A stretch of DNA of 64,000 nt, taken from Vibrio artabrorum. GTDB taxonomy: Bacteria; Pseudomonadota; Gammaproteobacteria; Enterobacterales; Vibrionaceae. The stretch lies in contig NZ_AP025459.1 in assembly GCF_024347295.1 (NCBI RefSeq), positions 62,001 through 126,000 on the forward strand. The letters run 5' to 3'. This document shows positions 63,583-64,000 of this stretch, piece by piece. The notes under the pieces were generated by a model, which saw only the letters and a program-made list of their open reading frames with translations, had not been told where the DNA came from and did not search any database. The translations under genes were made by a program, and so were the position numbers. Position 1 is the first letter of the stretch. Every line of letters starts with the position of its first letter.

Positions 63583-64000
63583 ATGAACAATAAAATGATC
63601 ATAGGGAATACAGAAGCACTTTGCTTACCAGAGTTAGGGATAACTGGACTCCATACCCGTGTTGATACAGGGGCTAAAACCTCTTCTCTACACGTAGACA
63701 ATCTATTGTGTGTAAAAAAAGACGGTGAGAACTTCGTTGAATTCGATCTTCACCCTGACGTTTACCACTTAGAAGAGACAGTGCGCTGCAAAGCGAAGCT
63801 GAAAACAAGTAAGAAAATCAAATCATCGAACGGCGAAGTTGAACACCGTTGTGTAATTGAAACCATGCTAAAAATCGGCGGTCAGGAATGGCCTATCGAT
63901 ATCACGCTAAGCAACCGTCAAGATATGACTTATATGATGCTGCTTGGTCGTCAAGGCATGAGTGACAAAGTGATGGTTGATCCAGCGGGTGAATTCCTGC
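63583..64000 (+). CDS. RimK/LysX-associated ATP-dependent zinc protease family protein (cut by window end)
   Basis: The ATG at 63583, with GGA nearby upstream, opens a frame that runs off the window after about 139 codons. It contains GLHTRVDTGAKTSSLHVDNL, a retropepsin-like DTGA loop, and later MTYMMLLGRQGMSDKVMVDP. This is the pattern of the small aspartic-protease-like family annotated as ATP-dependent zinc protease and found beside RimK-type ligases. It probably acts on S6 modification or a related substrate; that is inference from position. Confidence 0.85.
   Translation, partial: MNNKMIIGNTEALCLPELGITGLHTRVDTGAKTSSLHVDNLLCVKKDGENFVEFDLHPDVYHLEETVRCKAKLKTSKKIKSSNGEVEHRCVIETMLKIGGQEWPIDITLSNRQDMTYMMLLGRQGMSDKVMVDPAGEFL

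Overview
The window is ordinary chromosomal DNA of a Vibrio-type gammaproteobacterium (about 44% GC by eye). The evidence is a LuxP/LuxQ autoinducer-2 receptor pair, a Qrr-type small RNA gene, YeeX and YceH homologues, and several protein families most often met in vibrios (DUF3541, the ScfR-type regulator, the long GAPDH). A Splendidus-clade Vibrio, and the secondary chromosome, are plausible but are inference only. I see no rRNA, tRNA, phage, insertion sequence or CRISPR array.

Layout. 0-9 kb: a DUF3820 gene cut by the window edge, a small HTH regulator, then a complete aa3/caa3 cytochrome c oxidase locus on the minus strand (subunit II with fused cytochrome c, subunit I, CtaG, subunit III, SURF1, a Sco-like protein, heme A synthase, heme O synthase), with one tiny membrane-protein gene (DUF2909) inserted on the other strand. 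9.5-14.3 kb: a phosphohexomutase behind a Fur-box-like palindrome, an FAH-family hydrolase, the Hsp70-like YegD, a DUF1289/CWC protein and a HopJ-family protein. 14.5-18.1 kb: luxQ and luxP. 18.4-25 kb: a GIY-YIG protein, yceH, yeeX, a hybrid histidine kinase and an N-terminally extended GAPDH. 25.4-30 kb: hcr-hcp for nitrosative stress and a lipoprotein hydrolase. 30-33.7 kb: a LysE exporter, overlapping LysR and Lrp regulators, and a divergent YjeH-type amino-acid exporter. 33.7-37 kb: the Qrr RNA gene with paired LuxO boxes and a sigma-54 promoter, then codBA behind PurR-like and CRP-like sites. 37-47 kb: a cold-shock protein, two diguanylate cyclases, an orphan malate-synthase-G-like domain protein divergent from an ScfR/RamB-type regulator, RhlE, a DUF3541 protein and a methyltransferase. 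47-55 kb: a small membrane gene behind a five-copy 20-bp tandem repeat, nupC with a structured leader and a 39-codon leader ORF, a phage-domain-like protein, an ascorbate-type PTS, and a GntR-ABC operon. 55.5-64 kb: a long RluA-family pseudouridine synthase, an NhaC-family carrier behind Met boxes (probable MetT), a hydratase, the scar of a MarR gene, an SgrR-type regulator with a divergent 32-codon ORF, rimK, and a RimK-associated protease cut by the window end.

How it fits together. LuxPQ (14.5-18.1 kb) and the Qrr gene (33.9-34.0 kb) are the input and output ends of the Vibrio quorum-sensing phosphorelay, here about 16 kb apart. codBA and nupC are both salvage genes, and both carry PurR-like operators. 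The MetJ-type boxes reassign a generic Na+/H+ antiporter to methionine uptake.

The least explained items are the three-way-junction leader plus mini-ORF upstream of nupC, the 20-bp tandem array at 47.25-47.35 kb, the 14-bp-spaced direct repeats abutting the ScfR-type start codon, and the orphan malate-synthase-G-like domain beside that regulator.
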